A stretch of 43,932 nucleotides of DNA from Nitrosomonas ureae (GTDB lineage: Bacteria; Pseudomonadota; Gammaproteobacteria; Burkholderiales; Nitrosomonadaceae), in NCBI RefSeq assembly GCF_900108305.1, contig NZ_FNUX01000026.1:1-43932 (forward strand). Direction: 5' to 3'. Made by a program: the position numbers and the translations under genes. The notes beneath the pieces were generated by a model, which was not told the origin of the DNA, ran no database searches, and saw only the letters and a list, made by a program, of their open reading frames with translations. This document shows, piece by piece, positions 30,343 through 38,611 of the stretch. How positions within the stretch are numbered: the first letter of the stretch is position 1; every line of letters starts with the position of its first letter.

Positions 30343-31397
30343 TATTTTAACTCGGTATAATTTTTTTTAATCCACTCGCGATATGCTCCGGTCTGGATAT
30401 CTGCTACCCATTCTTGATTATTAAGATACCAATGAACGGTTTTACGAATTCCTGTTTCAAAGGTTTCTGCCGGTTTCCAACTTAATTCTTTTTCGATCTT
30501 AATAGCATTAATAGCATAGCGCCGATCATGGCCAGGACGATCTTTGACGTAAGTAATCAAATTATGAAATCCTACACTCGGATAAATTTCTTCAAGTATC
30601 GTACATATCGTTTTTACGATTTCAATATTTGGCTTTTCATTCCAGCCTCCGATATTGTAAGTTTCTCCTGGAATGCCTCCTTCTAGGATACGACGAATGG
30701 CACTGCAATGATCCGAAACAAAAAGCCAATCACGAATTTGTAAACCATCCCCATAAATAGGTAAGGGTTTTTGTGCAAGAGCATTAACAATGACTAGTGG
30801 TATCAATTTTTCCGGAAATTGAAAAGGGCCATAATTGTTTGAACAATTTGTGGTAAGTACGGGTAAACCATAGGTATGATGGAACGCGCGCACTAAATGA
30901 TCGCTGGAAGCTTTGCTGGCTGAATAGGGACTATTGGGTTGATATCTATGATTTTCTGTGAATGCAGGCTCGTTGGACGCTAACGAACCATAAACTTCAT
31001 CGGTTGAAACATGGAGAAAGCGGAAATTCTGTTTTGCTGCGGTTGAAAGATTATTCCAATAAGCTCGAATGGATTCTAACAAACGAAATGTTCCTAAGAT
31101 ATTGGTTTGAATAAAATCTTCGGGCCCATGAATTGAGCGGTCGACGTGGCTTTCTGCAGCTAAGTTGATAATTGCGCGTGGCTGATACTGCGTTAATATT
31201 TGATCGATCAGTTGTGTATCAGCAATGTCTCCTTGTATAAAGATATGTCGGGGATCTTTAGCTACTGACAGTAAATTTTTTAGATTTCCGGCATAAGTCA
31301 ATTTATCAAGATTTACAACTTCTTCGTCAGATTGCGTTAACCAATCTAAAACGAAATTACTTCCAATAAATCCTGCGCCTCCGGTGACAAAAATCAT
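30342..31397 (-). CDS. rfbB: dTDP-glucose 4,6-dehydratase
   Basis: RfbB makes dTDP-4-keto-6-deoxyglucose from dTDP-glucose. The 351-aa protein has the Rossmann loop VTGGAGFIGSNFVLDWL, NLAAESHVDRSIHGPEDF, HVSTDEVYGSL (catalytic Thr/Asp/Glu region), the Tyr/Lys pair in YSASKASSDHLVRAF, TNCSNNYGPFQFPEKLIPL and YGDGLQIRDWLFVSDH. A good Shine-Dalgarno (AGGAAAG) precedes ATG 31397. It is transcribed with rfbD, possibly also from accA-tilS, 90 bases upstream on the same strand. Confidence 0.96.
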   Translation of the reverse strand: MIFVTGGAGFIGSNFVLDWLTQSDEEVVNLDKLTYAGNLKNLLSVAKDPRHIFIQGDIADTQLIDQILTQYQPRAIINLAAESHVDRSIHGPEDFIQTNILGTFRLLESIRAYWNNLSTAAKQNFRFLHVSTDEVYGSLASNEPAFTENHRYQPNSPYSASKASSDHLVRAFHHTYGLPVLTTNCSNNYGPFQFPEKLIPLVIVNALAQKPLPIYGDGLQIRDWLFVSDHCSAIRRILEGGIPGETYNIGGWNEKPNIEIVKTICTILEEIYPSVGFHNLITYVKDRPGHDRRYAINAIKIEKELSWKPAETFETGIRKTVHWYLNNQEWVADIQTGAYREWIKKNYTELK

Positions 31398-31487
31398 TTT
31401 GCTTTCCTATAAAAATAAGTGATCCGGAACGACAATTCTTGTGATATAGGAACTCGTAATTCAAAACACATAATTTCTTGTTGTTTG

Positions 31488-32840
31488 TTACATAGGGTGC
31501 CATATAGGCAAGATTCCGAACTCATCCGATTTTACTTGAAATTCGCAATCAATGCCGATATCAGGAGCCCATATCAGTTTTTCTCCATAAAATATTAAAG
31601 GTATTGTGTTACGCTCCCATGGTGGAATTGATGCTTCTTGCAGCAAATTTTTCAAGCTTCTTCGTGGACGATTGCAAGCCGGCATAAAACGTTCACCACC
31701 TTTACGTGAGCGGATGGTAATCAATTCAGTCAATATTTTCTTTCGACTAATGCCCTGGCTTTTTACGTCTGTAAAGCAGATAGTGCCGTTAAAATGATCC
31801 AGTACTAAATGGCTTTCTCCATTCCATATATAATGTGCAGAACCTGAAGGAGAAATTTTACTGGATAAGATATAAATTGAGCCTTTGTGACAGCGAATTT
31901 CAGTATTCCCGAAACTGATGCAAGGTTGACTATCTGGTCCTGCCGACAAAATCTGGTGCAGAATGGTTTCTAATTTTACTGTGCTAGGAAGTGTTATATC
32001 CCGTTGTGCCAGATTGTAACGTAGCAGATTTTTAGCGCGAGCAAAGCTAAGCATGTGTATGTTGCTAATTTGGATTTTTCCTGAAACCGTACAATATTCA
32101 TTATCCATGGCGGCTAACTCATCCAGCAGCAATGAAGCTTCGGAAAAATGGCGGCTGGTGCGTAGCAATGTTTTGGAATAATTAGGATATCGTTTTTTTA
32201 ATGTCGGTAAAATTTCATGGCGGAGAAAATTTCTATTGAAAATAATACTGTCATTACTTTCGTCCTTGATCCAGTTTAATTTGTTTAATCGCCCATAACT
32301 TTCTATTTCATCGCGAGAAATTTCTAATAAGGGACGCAGTATTTGTGGTATTGCTGTAGACGATAGCCTTCTGACTGAAGGCATGCCACATAACCCTTTT
32401 ATGCCAGCGCCACGAAATAATTGTAATAACAATGTTTCTGCTTGGTCATCTAAATGTTGCGCTAATACCACATAATTTGCTTGTATTTGACTAAATACGC
32501 GATATCGTTCTTCTCGAGCTTTTGCTTCAAGGCTTTCACCAGTCTCTTTCTTGATTTTTAAATAAGCAATATAAATAGAAATACCGTAAGAATGGCATAG
32601 TTGACAACAAAATTTACTCCAAAGGGTTGCATTGCTGCTTATACCGTGATTGATGTGTACCGCGGATAGCGTTAGAGGAATTTCTCTAGAAAGAGTGGCG
32701 AGTGTATGCAGCAAAACAACTGAATCAACACCACCACTCAGAGCGACAACTAAGTGGTCACCCGGCTTGATGTGAGCGAGTAATGCATCCCGAACATTAT
32801 GCAGGAAATTAATCGACTTTAACTTCCTTGAATGAACCAT
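31488..32840 (-). CDS. tilS: tRNA(Ile)-lysidine synthase
   Basis: TilS converts C34 of tRNA-Ile(CAU) to lysidine so that it reads AUA. The 450-aa protein has the PP-loop ATPase motif SGGVDS at residues 35-40, then [20 protein letters not shown] and [28 protein letters not shown], the family signature. The C-terminal tRNA-binding domain includes RKGGERFMP and [22 protein letters not shown] 32840 overlaps the accA end by 32 bases, so the two are coupled. It is a normal full-length enzyme. Confidence 0.95.
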   Translation of the reverse strand: MVHSRKLKSINFLHNVRDALLAHIKPGDHLVVALSGGVDSVVLLHTLATLSREIPLTLSAVHINHGISSNATLWSKFCCQLCHSYGISIYIAYLKIKKETGESLEAKAREERYRVFSQIQANYVVLAQHLDDQAETLLLQLFRGAGIKGLCGMPSVRRLSSTAIPQILRPLLEISRDEIESYGRLNKLNWIKDESNDSIIFNRNFLRHEILPTLKKRYPNYSKTLLRTSRHFSEASLLLDELAAMDNEYCTVSGKIQISNIHMLSFARAKNLLRYNLAQRDITLPSTVKLETILHQILSAGPDSQPCISFGNTEIRCHKGSIYILSSKISPSGSAHYIWNGESHLVLDHFNGTICFTDVKSQGISRKKILTELITIRSRKGGERFMPACNRPRRSLKNLLQEASIPPWERNTIPLIFYGEKLIWAPDIGIDCEFQVKSDEFGILPIWHPM

Positions 32841-33777
32841 ATGCCATAAGCCGTTCCAGACGTTTTTCTAAGAGTGTTTCGATAGAGTGGTCTTGGAGTT
32901 TACGCAGAGACTCCTGTAAAACATTTTTTACCGCCTGCATAGTTGCCGGATAGTCACGATGAGCGCCGCCCACAGGCTCAGTAATTACACTATCCACTAA
33001 ATTAAACGATTTTAGTCGATCAGCTGTGATGCCCATAATTTCAGCTGCTTCTGGTGCTTTGTCCGCACTTTTCCATAAAATTGAGGCACAACCCTCTGGA
33101 GATATCACTGAGTAAGTGGAATATTGCAACATATGAATTACATCACCTACCGCTACCGCCAAGGCTCCCCCTGAACCGCCTTCCCCAATAATTACGCAAA
33201 TAATGGGAATTTTGAGTTGTGCCATGACATAGAGATTCTTGCCAATGGCTTCTGATTGCCCTCGTTCTTCCGCATCGATTCCTGGATATGCTCCGGGAGT
33301 ATCGATAAAAGTAATTAACGGGATAGAAAATTTCTCTGCCAAGTACATTAAACGCAGGGCTTTACGATACCCCTCCGGTTTGGGCATGCCAAAATTCCGG
33401 TAAATTTTTTCCCTCGTGTCGCGTCCTTTTTGATGTCCGATTACCATGATAGTCTGCCCGTTAAAACGAGCCAGACCGGCCACAATTGCATGATCATCAG
33501 AAAAATTACGATCACCGTGTAATTCTTCGAAATCAGTAAATAGGTGCTCGACATAATCCAGTGTATACGGACGTTGCGGGTGCCGAGCAACTTGTGATAT
33601 TTGCCAGGGAGTCAGTTTTGCATAAACATTTTTTGTGAGAGACTGGCTTTTAGCTTGTAAACGCGCGATTTCTGCTGAAATATCCAGTGCAGAATCATCT
33701 TGCGCAAAACGTAATTCCTCAATTTTTGATTCAAATTCAGCAATACTTTGCTCAAATTCCAGAAAAGTTATTTTCAT
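32809..33777 (-). CDS. accA: acetyl-CoA carboxylase carboxyltransferase subunit alpha
   Basis: AccA with AccD transfers the carboxyl group from biotin to acetyl-CoA, the first step of fatty acid synthesis. The 322-aa protein shows [109 protein letters not shown] and [15 protein letters not shown]. All are at the expected positions and the length is typical. It heads accA-tilS on the minus strand; the 281-base gap before the divergent msrB must hold its promoter. accD and the biotin subunits lie elsewhere. Confidence 0.97.
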   Translation of the reverse strand: MKITFLEFEQSIAEFESKIEELRFAQDDSALDISAEIARLQAKSQSLTKNVYAKLTPWQISQVARHPQRPYTLDYVEHLFTDFEELHGDRNFSDDHAIVAGLARFNGQTIMVIGHQKGRDTREKIYRNFGMPKPEGYRKALRLMYLAEKFSIPLITFIDTPGAYPGIDAEERGQSEAIGKNLYVMAQLKIPIICVIIGEGGSGGALAVAVGDVIHMLQYSTYSVISPEGCASILWKSADKAPEAAEIMGITADRLKSFNLVDSVITEPVGGAHRDYPATMQAVKNVLQESLRKLQDHSIETLLEKRLERLMAYGSFKEVKVD

Positions 33778-34058
33778 GTAGGCTGAGATATAATCTTAAA
33801 ACCGTGATGATACAGGATTTGTAGAGGAATCTGCAGAGTGCGGAGTATGCCTGAAACTTAGTGTCAGCCAATAGATCAAATTTCAGTAAAGCAAATAAGC
33901 TGATGAGAATCTGCTGAATTATTAACAGGCTTACGATTTGCTGGAAGTGATTAAAGCGGCAATGGCGCTAAGATTGAATTAATAAATTGCATTCTCAGGG
34001 TGTCGTTATTGCTTGATAGTCTGTTATGTATCGATGTCAATGTTGCGAGGGATTTCTT

Positions 34059-34583
34059 ATGAAGCGGCGTACCTTTCTGCAGGGAATGAGTTTAGCCAGT
34101 GCATTACCTGTAACGATGCTTTTTATTCCTGATCAGTCGCTTGCCATAACCGTTAATGGCGCACCGATTGAGCGGTTGAAGAAATCTCCTAAAGAGTGGC
34201 GTAGTCTAGTGTCTCCAGAAGCTTTCCGGGTATTATTTCACGAGCACACCGAGGATCCGGGCAGCAGCGAATTGAGTCACGAACATCGAGAAGGAACTTT
34301 CATATGTGCTGCATGCTATCTGCCTTTGTTTGAAAGTCAATATAAGTATGAGAGCGGAAGCGGATGGCCAAGTTTTACACAACCTATTTCTGGACACATT
34401 AGTACTAAGCGTGATTTTAAATTGATTATTCTGCGGATAGAGTATCACTGTACACGTTGTGGAGGGCATCAGGGTCATGTTTTTAAGGATGGCCCACCAC
34501 CCAGAAATGAACGATGGTGCAATAATGGAGTTGCGCTGAAATTTATCCAGAAAGCGGATCAACTACCAGCGCTTAGGGGGTAA
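34059..34583 (+). CDS. msrB: Tat-exported methionine-R-sulfoxide reductase, zinc type
   Basis: This MsrB reduces methionine-R-sulfoxide. The N-terminus MKRRTFLQGMSLASALP is a twin-arginine (Tat) signal, so the enzyme should act outside the cytoplasm. Zinc ligands are two CxxC pairs, C83/C86 (CAACYLPLF) and C131/C134 (CTRCGGHQGHVF). The catalytic cysteine is C154 in RWCNNGVALKF. ATG 34059 has GAGGGA seven bases upstream; the longer open frame from 34026 is unlikely. It is 4 bases before msrA, so the R- and S-specific reductases are made together. The catalytic segment reads WCNNGV rather than the usual YCINSA. Confidence 0.93.
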   Translation: MKRRTFLQGMSLASALPVTMLFIPDQSLAITVNGAPIERLKKSPKEWRSLVSPEAFRVLFHEHTEDPGSSELSHEHREGTFICAACYLPLFESQYKYESGSGWPSFTQPISGHISTKRDFKLIILRIEYHCTRCGGHQGHVFKDGPPPRNERWCNNGVALKFIQKADQLPALRG

Positions 34584-34587
34584 TTTT

Positions 34588-35244
34588 ATGTGGGAGCGAG
34601 TTTTGCATCTATGGTATTTTTTTAATGTGATTTTGTTATCTATATTCGTGAGTGGGTGTCAACAAATTGATTCAATGATTGCTGAATCGGAATCTGTTTA
34701 TTTGACGAATGAGAACTTAGATACCGCAATTTTTGCCGGCGGCTGTTTTTGGTGTACCGAGTCTGATTTTGACAAGATGCAGGGCGTGATATCGACGATA
34801 TCCGGCTATATTGGAGGTACAGTTGCAAATCCAACCTATGAGCAAGTAGTTGCCGGAAAAACGGGGCATGTTGAGGCAGTCATGGTTTATTTTGATAAAA
34901 CAAAAACCAGCTATTCCAAGCTACTGAATGCCTATTGGCTTACCATTGATCCGTTAACCCCTGATCGGCAGTTTTGTGATACTGGCGCGCAATATCGTAG
35001 TGCAATTTTTTATCGCGATTCTGAGCAAAAGGAACAGGCTGAGATTTCGAAAAAGATGCTGGATCAATCAGGAAGATTTACTAAGCCCGTAGTCACTGAA
35101 ATCTTACTCGCGACAGAGTTTTATCGAGCTGAAGAGTACCATCAGGATTATTATCAGAAAAATCCGTTGCGATATAAATATTACCGGAACAATTGTGGAC
35201 GGGATAAACGCTTGGAAGAATTGTGGGGAACTCGGCATCAATAA
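34588..35244 (+). CDS. msrA: lipoprotein peptide methionine-S-sulfoxide reductase
   Basis: MsrA reduces methionine-S-sulfoxide. The body has the catalytic GGCFWC (C53), then VISTISGYIGG, YEQVVAGKTGHVEAVMVYFD, IDPLTPDRQFCDTGAQYRSAIFY and EEYHQDY. The N-terminus is a lipoprotein signal: a hydrophobic stretch to residue 20, then lipobox VSGC with C24. A membrane-anchored MsrA outside the cytoplasm fits its Tat-exported MsrB partner four bases upstream. Recycling electrons would have to come from a periplasmic thiol system, which I do not see here. A cysteine near the C-terminus (NNCGRDKR) may be the resolving one. Confidence 0.93.
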   Translation: MWERVLHLWYFFNVILLSIFVSGCQQIDSMIAESESVYLTNENLDTAIFAGGCFWCTESDFDKMQGVISTISGYIGGTVANPTYEQVVAGKTGHVEAVMVYFDKTKTSYSKLLNAYWLTIDPLTPDRQFCDTGAQYRSAIFYRDSEQKEQAEISKKMLDQSGRFTKPVVTEILLATEFYRAEEYHQDYYQKNPLRYKYYRNNCGRDKRLEELWGTRHQ

Positions 35245-36370
35245 TATTAAGACAATTTCATTGGGAGGAATTACCCCCAAAGATTTTCTAAGGGATTACT
35301 GGCAGAAACGTCCGTTGCTGATCAGAAATGCATTGCCTGGGTTTAGCGGTTTGTTAACGTGCGATGAGCTGATAAAGCATGCATGTACTGAAGATGTGCA
35401 ATCTCGTCTAGTTATCCATAAAAAAGGAAAATGGCATCTCCAACATGGTCCCTTAAACGAGTATGATTTTACCAAGCTGCCTAAAAAGCAATGGACTTTA
35501 CTGGTACAGGAAGTAAATCATTTTCTCCCTTCCGCTCGTGATTTGTTGAAAAAATTTTGCTTTATTCCACATACTCGCCTGGATGATTTGATGGTGAGTT
35601 ATGCGCCTAAAGGCGGTGGGATCGGACCGCATTTCGATTCTTATGATGTGTTTCTGTTGCAGGGTATGGGCTCCAGGCGCTGGCAAATATCTTCTCAACA
35701 GGATGATCAATTTATTGCCGATGCTCCGCTTAGGATATTGAAAGATTTTTTGCCGGAACAGGAATGGGTGCTTAATGCCGGAGATATGCTTTATTTGCCT
35801 CCCAAATATGCTCATAACGGTATCGCTGAAACTGATTGTATGACTTATTCCATTGGGTTTCGCGCACTTAGCCATTATGAGCTAATGATGCAATTTCTAG
35901 TTTATTTACAAGATAACTTAGCCGTGGAGGGTAGGTATTCGGATCCTGATTTGCGATTGCAAGCTCATCCGTCAGAAATCAACGCGGCAATGCTGTTTCA
36001 AGTAAATTCGATTCTGAAAAAGATTAGATGGAATCGCATCGATATTCAAAACTTTCTTGGTATTTATCTTTCAGAACCGAAACCGCATGTTTTTTTTGAG
36101 CAACCGATAAATCCCATGAGTTCGGATTTATTTCTACGGCAAATTATGAAAAATGGCGTACAACTTAACTTAAAAAGTAGAATGTTAAGTGGAGTCAATA
36201 AGTTATTTATGAATGGTGAAATTTTTGAAGTTGACGATGATGCATATCATTTGTTGATTAGGTTGGCTAATGATCAAGAAATATTGCCACCCCTATATAT
36301 GGATGAAGAATCTGAGGAAGTGCTTTATCAGTGGTATATCAATGGATATGTAGAAGTGATCAAAGATTAA
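35195..36370 (+). CDS. RoxA/YcfD-like cupin oxygenase (ribosomal protein hydroxylase)
   Basis: The family is 2-oxoglutarate- and Fe(II)-dependent JmjC-type oxygenases; E. coli YcfD hydroxylates an arginine of ribosomal protein L16. Iron ligands are H146 and D148 (GPHFDSYDVFLLQ) and H207 (LPPKYAHNGIAE); the later SIGFRALS holds the likely 2-oxoglutarate arginine. The N-terminal signature FLRDYWQKRPLLIRNAL is present. The start is uncertain: GTG 35195 overlaps msrA by 50 bases, while TTG 35261 would begin MGGITPKDF. Length 391 aa from GTG. It is probably co-transcribed with msrBA, although the product is cytoplasmic. Confidence 0.85.
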   Translation: MDGINAWKNCGELGINNIKTISLGGITPKDFLRDYWQKRPLLIRNALPGFSGLLTCDELIKHACTEDVQSRLVIHKKGKWHLQHGPLNEYDFTKLPKKQWTLLVQEVNHFLPSARDLLKKFCFIPHTRLDDLMVSYAPKGGGIGPHFDSYDVFLLQGMGSRRWQISSQQDDQFIADAPLRILKDFLPEQEWVLNAGDMLYLPPKYAHNGIAETDCMTYSIGFRALSHYELMMQFLVYLQDNLAVEGRYSDPDLRLQAHPSEINAAMLFQVNSILKKIRWNRIDIQNFLGIYLSEPKPHVFFEQPINPMSSDLFLRQIMKNGVQLNLKSRMLSGVNKLFMNGEIFEVDDDAYHLLIRLANDQEILPPLYMDEESEEVLYQWYINGYVEVIKD

Positions 36371-36688
36371 TTGGTCATTTATTAAACATAATTTATCGAT
36401 TCTGTATGAAGTGACAATTGCGCAGACCTGACAAAGCTTATATTCGCAATAATTTTTTGCGAGCAGTAAGTAACAAATTTTGGAAAACAAGCTAGGAATT
36501 TATTGTGAAAGCGCCCGAGAGATTTGTTTTGCTTAGCCAAACTGAGGTGTACTTATCAAGCAAGAAGGCTCTCGCCAAGATAGCTGGAAATTCCGCCAAT
36601 GCGATTGAGCGATTTAAGTTTCCGGCCATTATATGCTTGAATTAGTTGCGCAGTGCGATCTGATAAACCAGATCGCAAAGGAGAGAAT
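36371..36688. other. control region upstream of the first metalloprotease
   Basis: No coding gene is supported in these 318 bases. An inverted repeat TCGCAA/TTGCGA (36444-36449 with 36457-36462) may end the upstream transcript but lacks a following T-run. A perfect hairpin touches the Shine-Dalgarno at 36655-36682 and is listed separately. I find no confident -35/-10 pair. Confidence 0.55.
36655..36676 (+). promoter_or_regulatory. hairpin abutting the ribosome binding site of metalloprotease 1
   Basis: GCGATCTG (36655-36662), a 6-base loop, then CAGATCGC (36669-36676): a perfect 8-bp stem directly followed by the Shine-Dalgarno AAAGGAG (36677-36683) and ATG 36689. It could be a protein-binding operator, a 5'-UTR stabiliser or a translational control hairpin. 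Confidence 0.55.
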
Positions 36689-38455
36689 ATGGCTACCAAT
36701 ATTGCTTATACACCGGATACCGCTATCACTAAAGCCATGTTTAACTTTGATGCATTCGGTTTGTCCAATTACAAACTCGGCGGCATCATCCGCGTTTCCG
36801 TTTCGGATGACTTTAGCCAGAACGATTATCTGAATTCAAATTATTCCAATTTCAATCCAATACTTTATACGAGCGGCACAAACGAGGTTACATGGACCAC
36901 TCGCATGGAGAGTAATATTCAAGCTATTCTGCAGACCTACTCGCAATTTGCAAATATTACTTTTCAGTGGATAGGAGACTATGACAGCTTAACAAACAGC
37001 ATCGATACTACGCCAAATCCTGAAGATGTCGGCAGGGCCGATGCTTCCGATATCAACATTAATTGGGTTTATCGTTCGGACGTGAATTTTGCCGGAATTT
37101 CGGGCGGGAATACCGATAGTTTTCTGTTGAACTATACAGGAGGGGCAAGTGATATTTTTCTTAACGCTTATACACCAAAATTCAACGGCGATTTAACATT
37201 GGATTTAAATACACGGGCCCGGCAAACTCTGATGCATGAATTGGGGCACTCGCTAGGTCTTTCTCATCCTCATAGTACATATAACGTCAGCACTGGTAAA
37301 CCTACCATTACCACAGATTACGCTGCTACCAAAGATCTTGGATTTGCTCAGCTTGGCTTTCGTATAAACAGCGCAGAAGATATGTACAAGGAATATTTTA
37401 CGATCATGTCGTATGATAATCAGCATTCCTTGCTGCCTGGCTCAAGCGTTATTTTTCAGGCTTATACACCGATGATTCTGGATGTGATCGCATTGCAACA
37501 GGCTTACGGTGAAGGTGTCGGAACGAGTGGATCAAGCAATGATACGATCACAGCAGGTGTGGCGGGGTATCGAACCTACTTCGATACGGACGGCATAGAT
37601 ACGGTCGATCTATCAGAGTATGTCGGTGGCGCTTACTTAAATATGGGGGTTAACATCACGGGTGCTACGCATTTAGTCGGAGTATCCGTGAGTACCTTTG
37701 ATGTGCAAAATACCATTTCCTTGGGCAAGGATCCTGCCAATTTGCGTTGGTTCTATGGAGAATATGAGAAAGCTTTCGGTTCAGCAGCGGCCGACCAGAT
37801 TATTGGCAATTCACTTGATAATGTGATTGATGGTGAAGGTGGCGATGACATTCTCATGGGAGGAGGAGGCAACGATAGCTTAAACGGTAGCGGCGGGGAT
37901 GATAATCTCAATGGGCAAGAAGGCATTGATGTAGCTATCTATACGAGCAACCACAACACCTTTACCCTCACCCGTGACACCAATCGCGGCGTTATCATTC
38001 ACGATAACACAAGCATAGAAGGAACTGACACGCTGAACGAGATTGAACGGATCAGTTTTAGTGACGAATATCTCGCATTGGATATTGATGGTAATGCCGG
38101 TATTACTGCCAAAACGCTTGGCGCAGTATTTGGTGCAGGTTCGGTTGCAAACAAAGAATATGTGGGAATCGGATTGGAATTTCTGGATAGTGGATGGAGT
38201 TATGGCAGCTTGATGGAATTAGCCTTGAGTATCAAACTGGGAGCGAATGCAAACCCTAATAATATCGTTAACTTGCTGTATACCAATGTCGTAGGTACTG
38301 CGCCATCGCTCAACGACTTGAATTATTATGTTGAGCTACTCCAGAAGGGCATTTACACGGAATCCGGTTTGGGTATGCTGGCGGCTGATTCAGCAATAAA
38401 CGCCGGCAATATCGATCTCATCGGATTAGCGGCGACAGGACTGGAATTTGTATAA
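36689..38455 (+). CDS. serralysin-type metalloprotease with RTX repeats
   Basis: The 588-aa protein has no Sec signal. The N-terminal metzincin (M10B) domain carries HELGHSLGLSHPH (zinc ligands from H183) and the Met-turn IMSYDNQH (M240). An RTX calcium-binding block follows at about residues 375-420 with GGEGGDDILMGGGGNDSL and further GGxGxD units. The C-terminal module (about 455-588) starts LALDIDGNAGITAKTLGAVFG and ends LAATGLEFV; it resembles DUF4214-type tails of type I secreted proteins. Secretion by a type I system is likely, but no ABC, membrane-fusion or outer-membrane transporter gene is in the window. ATG 36689 has AAAGGAG upstream. Confidence 0.88.
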   Translation: MATNIAYTPDTAITKAMFNFDAFGLSNYKLGGIIRVSVSDDFSQNDYLNSNYSNFNPILYTSGTNEVTWTTRMESNIQAILQTYSQFANITFQWIGDYDSLTNSIDTTPNPEDVGRADASDININWVYRSDVNFAGISGGNTDSFLLNYTGGASDIFLNAYTPKFNGDLTLDLNTRARQTLMHELGHSLGLSHPHSTYNVSTGKPTITTDYAATKDLGFAQLGFRINSAEDMYKEYFTIMSYDNQHSLLPGSSVIFQAYTPMILDVIALQQAYGEGVGTSGSSNDTITAGVAGYRTYFDTDGIDTVDLSEYVGGAYLNMGVNITGATHLVGVSVSTFDVQNTISLGKDPANLRWFYGEYEKAFGSAAADQIIGNSLDNVIDGEGGDDILMGGGGNDSLNGSGGDDNLNGQEGIDVAIYTSNHNTFTLTRDTNRGVIIHDNTSIEGTDTLNEIERISFSDEYLALDIDGNAGITAKTLGAVFGAGSVANKEYVGIGLEFLDSGWSYGSLMELALSIKLGANANPNNIVNLLYTNVVGTAPSLNDLNYYVELLQKGIYTESGLGMLAADSAINAGNIDLIGLAATGLEFV

Positions 38456-38490
38456 TAACAATTTGATTAACAGAGAAGGAGGAGTACGAC

Positions 38491-38583
38491 TTGTTTATTT
38501 TTTTGTTGAACGAATGGAACATTAGATGGAATTCACCTCAACAATTAAATCCAGATCCTGCATTGAATAGCTTCTTTCCCTGA
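38491..38583 (+). CDS. possible 30-codon ORF with strong Shine-Dalgarno between the proteases
   Basis: GGAGGAG (38478-38484) stands six bases before TTG 38491, which opens 30 codons reading MFIFLLNEWNIRWNSPQQ... to TGA 38581. The ribosome binding site is stronger than that of the following protease gene, which shows none. It could be a leader peptide, a decayed gene start, or chance. No family is recognised. Confidence 0.3.
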   Translation: MFIFLLNEWNIRWNSPQQLNPDPALNSFFP

Positions 38584-38611
38584 TATTTAATTCGTTATTC
38601 GAGATTCATTA

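Noticed and set aside
36371..36688. Riboswitch in the long leader before metalloprotease 1
   Set aside because: I looked for c-di-GMP, glycine and other common aptamer motifs and found no match to their conserved cores.
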